DNA of 8,137 bases, from NCBI GenBank assembly GCA_003650865.1, contig QMSN01000042.1:1-8137 (forward strand). The letters are read 5' to 3'. This DNA comes from Thermoprotei archaeon. Lineage in GTDB: Archaea > Thermoproteota > Methanomethylicia > Nezhaarchaeales > WYZ-LMO8. The notes below the pieces were generated by a model. That model did no database searches and was not told the origin of the DNA. It saw only the letters and a list, made by a program, of their open reading frames with translations. The stretch's first letter is position 1. The number at the start of each line of letters is the position of its first letter. Position numbers and translations under genes: made by a program. This document shows, one piece after another, positions 6,686 to 8,137 of the stretch.

Positions 6686-8120
6686 TGTAGCACACCACCA
6701 CTATCGATGGAGCACCTCTCTCAGCCTCCTCTTCAGCGAGCTTCTCAGCGTGTTCAATTGATGGTGCTGCAACACCCTCTAAGCCGAGCTCCCTAAGCCT
6801 TAAGCCTAGGGCTTCTGAGAGGAAGTACTTGTCCACTTCACTAATGGCTTTAAGCTCCTTCGCGAGCTTGACTGAGTCCACGAGTTCACATGTTGCCCTC
6901 TCAGAGCCTCCTATAACCGCTAAAACCCTCTTAGCCTCTCCCTCAAGCTTGACGTTGACGGCCTCTTTAATGGCGTGCACGATGGCTGGCACGTTCACAC
7001 CTCTATTAACGCAGTCAACGAGGACACCCCACTCTCTGAATTGAGCTTTAGACCTGCCATCAACGCCCTCAAAGCTGGATATCGATGAGCATGCATGCTC
7101 GACGTCAAAGCCCAAGCTCAAGAGGGTTGTCAGAGCAGCTAAGGCGTTTAGCGCTTGGTACTTGCCGAATAGCTGGGGCTTCAGGTTAAAGGAGAACTCG
7201 CAGCTCAACACTCCACCTGAGACTCCTCTAAGCCCATCGATCACGCCTCTAACCGAGAGGCCGCTCTTCAAGCCTCTACTCAAAACTTCGCCCCTAACCT
7301 GAACTCCACCCTCAAACCCATATACGTTGGAGGTTCCTCTAAACACGTGTAGGAAGCGCCTAGTGTAGTGGTCGTCGCCGTTTAACACCAAGACGCCTCT
7401 GCCATCCATGTTCAGGGCCATTTGGAGCTTGCTGTTAAACGCATTGACCATGTACGAGACCGGGTAGTTCTCAAGTATCCCCGTCACAACCCCCACGTCT
7501 GCTGCACCAGTACCTCCAAGTGAAACCTCGAATACGCACATATCCGGCCTTAAACCCCTCTCCTCAGAGATCCTCCAGGCTTTAAGCACGTTAGCTGGCG
7601 TTATGCTCAGGCCTGACGCGAGGAGCTCAACTCCACCTTCACTCATGAACTTGGTGCTCAAGCTATCGTGAACTAAAACCCTTAAGCCGTAGTCGAGAGC
7701 TGCTTTAGCCACCATGCTCACAGTTGTAGTCTTGCCGTTAGTCCCAGTGACCTCAACTACTTTCACGTCGCGCTTCTCCTCGCTAAGTATGATGCCAACA
7801 GCTCTAGCGTGAGTTATGACTGGTACACCCTCCTCAAGGGCCTTTGAGAACAACTTTAAGCTGCGAGGAGCGTGCTGAACCGCTATGACGTCGAACTCAC
7901 CTACGTCCAACACCTCATCCTCTCTCTTGGCGACGCGCAAGCCCTGGAGCTTAAGCCTCTCGACATCCTCATTGCTCAGAGTCCTGTGGACATCTAAGCA
8001 TGTGACCTCACAATCCCTCCTCAAGAGCTCCTCGCTTAGAGCTACTCCCCCGTGGGTCATGTCTACAACTAAGACCCTGCATCCCCTGAGCGCTCCAACA
8101 GCTCTCCGCATGACCTCCAC
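6675..8120 (-). CDS. cfbE: Coenzyme F430 synthetase CfbE (Mur-ligase-like)
   Basis: CfbE catalyses the last step of F430 synthesis: ATP-dependent activation of the 17(3)-acid of seco-F430 and closure of the six-membered carbocyclic ring. The 481-residue protein has a Rossmann-like N-terminal part with VVDMTHGG (18-25). It is followed by the Mur-ligase ATP site EVTGTNGKTTT (123-133), FEVSLGGTG with E198, LNGDDHYTR (246-254), GKYQALNALAAL (319-330), the Mur-type GVDGR (352-356), and a C-terminal ligase domain with VDCVNRGVN (368-376). This order matches MurD/MurF-like ligases, and the link to cfbD and cfbB assigns the substrate. The start is uncertain: GTG 8120 and ATG 8111 are both possible, neither has a well-spaced ribosome site, and the frame stays open to the window edge, so a few residues could lie outside. 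It is the first cluster gene seen here; its promoter lies beyond 8137 or an upstream gene shares its transcript. Confidence 0.92.
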   Translation of the reverse strand: MEVMRRAVGALRGCRVLVVDMTHGGVALSEELLRRDCEVTCLDVHRTLSNEDVERLKLQGLRVAKREDEVLDVGEFDVIAVQHAPRSLKLFSKALEEGVPVITHARAVGIILSEEKRDVKVVEVTGTNGKTTTVSMVAKAALDYGLRVLVHDSLSTKFMSEGGVELLASGLSITPANVLKAWRISEERGLRPDMCVFEVSLGGTGAADVGVVTGILENYPVSYMVNAFNSKLQMALNMDGRGVLVLNGDDHYTRRFLHVFRGTSNVYGFEGGVQVRGEVLSRGLKSGLSVRGVIDGLRGVSGGVLSCEFSFNLKPQLFGKYQALNALAALTTLLSLGFDVEHACSSISSFEGVDGRSKAQFREWGVLVDCVNRGVNVPAIVHAIKEAVNVKLEGEAKRVLAVIGGSERATCELVDSVKLAKELKAISEVDKYFLSEALGLRLRELGLEGVAAPSIEHAEKLAEEEAERGAPSIVVVCYNGG

Positions 8121-8137
8121 CCTTTGGCAACGGAGTA

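Noticed and set aside
6569..6796. Plus-strand open frame across the cfbD/cfbE junction, with similar frames at 6237-6425 and 6829-7044
   Set aside because: All are short, antisense to cfbD or cfbE, lack a ribosome site and resemble no known family.

Overview
The window looks like chromosomal DNA of a methane- or alkane-metabolising archaeon, most likely a thermophile of the TACK/Thermoproteota side (Methanosuratincolia-, Nezhaarchaeia- or Korarchaeia-like). That placement is inferred from gene content and style, not from a phylogenetic marker. The style clues are archaeal TATA-type promoters, a probably leaderless mRNA, heavy use of AGG/AGA arginine codons, frequent GTG/TTG starts, tightly overlapping operon genes, and an ATPase_2/DUF234 gene of the kind common in hyperthermophilic archaea. 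The gene content clue is soluble heterodisulfide reductase subunits beside coenzyme F430 biosynthesis genes. F430 is the nickel cofactor of methyl-coenzyme M reductase, so the genome should also encode Mcr.

Layout. (1) Bases 1-1442, plus strand: the last 27 codons of an unidentified gene (hdrA is a context guess), then hdrC and hdrB in one tightly packed operon. HdrC carries two CxxCxxCxxxCP cluster motifs. HdrB carries two complete CCG-type cysteine sets for the noncubane clusters that split the CoM-S-S-CoB disulfide. (2) Bases 1443-2874, plus strand: a gap of 134-173 bp with a TATA-like box, then a 12-TM drug/H+ antiporter-like MFS transporter. A 62-bp gap follows, with a strong TATA box and a 9-bp inverted repeat that runs into the next start codon. 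(3) Bases 2875-4185, plus strand: an archaeal ATPase with P-loop domain, winged helix and DUF234 (PD-(D/E)xK-like) domain. (4) Bases 8120-4174, minus strand: cfbE, cfbD and cfbB, overlapping or 1 nt apart, transcribed toward the ATPase and overlapping it tail to tail by 12 bp.

How the genes work together. In established F430 synthesis, CfbA inserts Ni into sirohydrochlorin and CfbB amidates two acetate side chains. CfbC/CfbD then reduce the ring and close the lactam, and the Mur-ligase-like CfbE closes the carbocyclic ring with ATP. CfbB, D and E are here; cfbA and cfbC are not, and must lie elsewhere. Heterodisulfide reductase regenerates CoM-SH and CoB-SH after the Mcr step, so both flanks serve one pathway. 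The MFS transporter and the ATPase between them look like accessory genes, each with its own promoter.

No tRNA, rRNA, CRISPR array, insertion sequence or intergenic stretch above 300 bp was seen. I found no clearly undescribed system. The best leads are the palindromic operator-like element at the ATPase promoter and the altered C-terminal GATase motif of CfbB.
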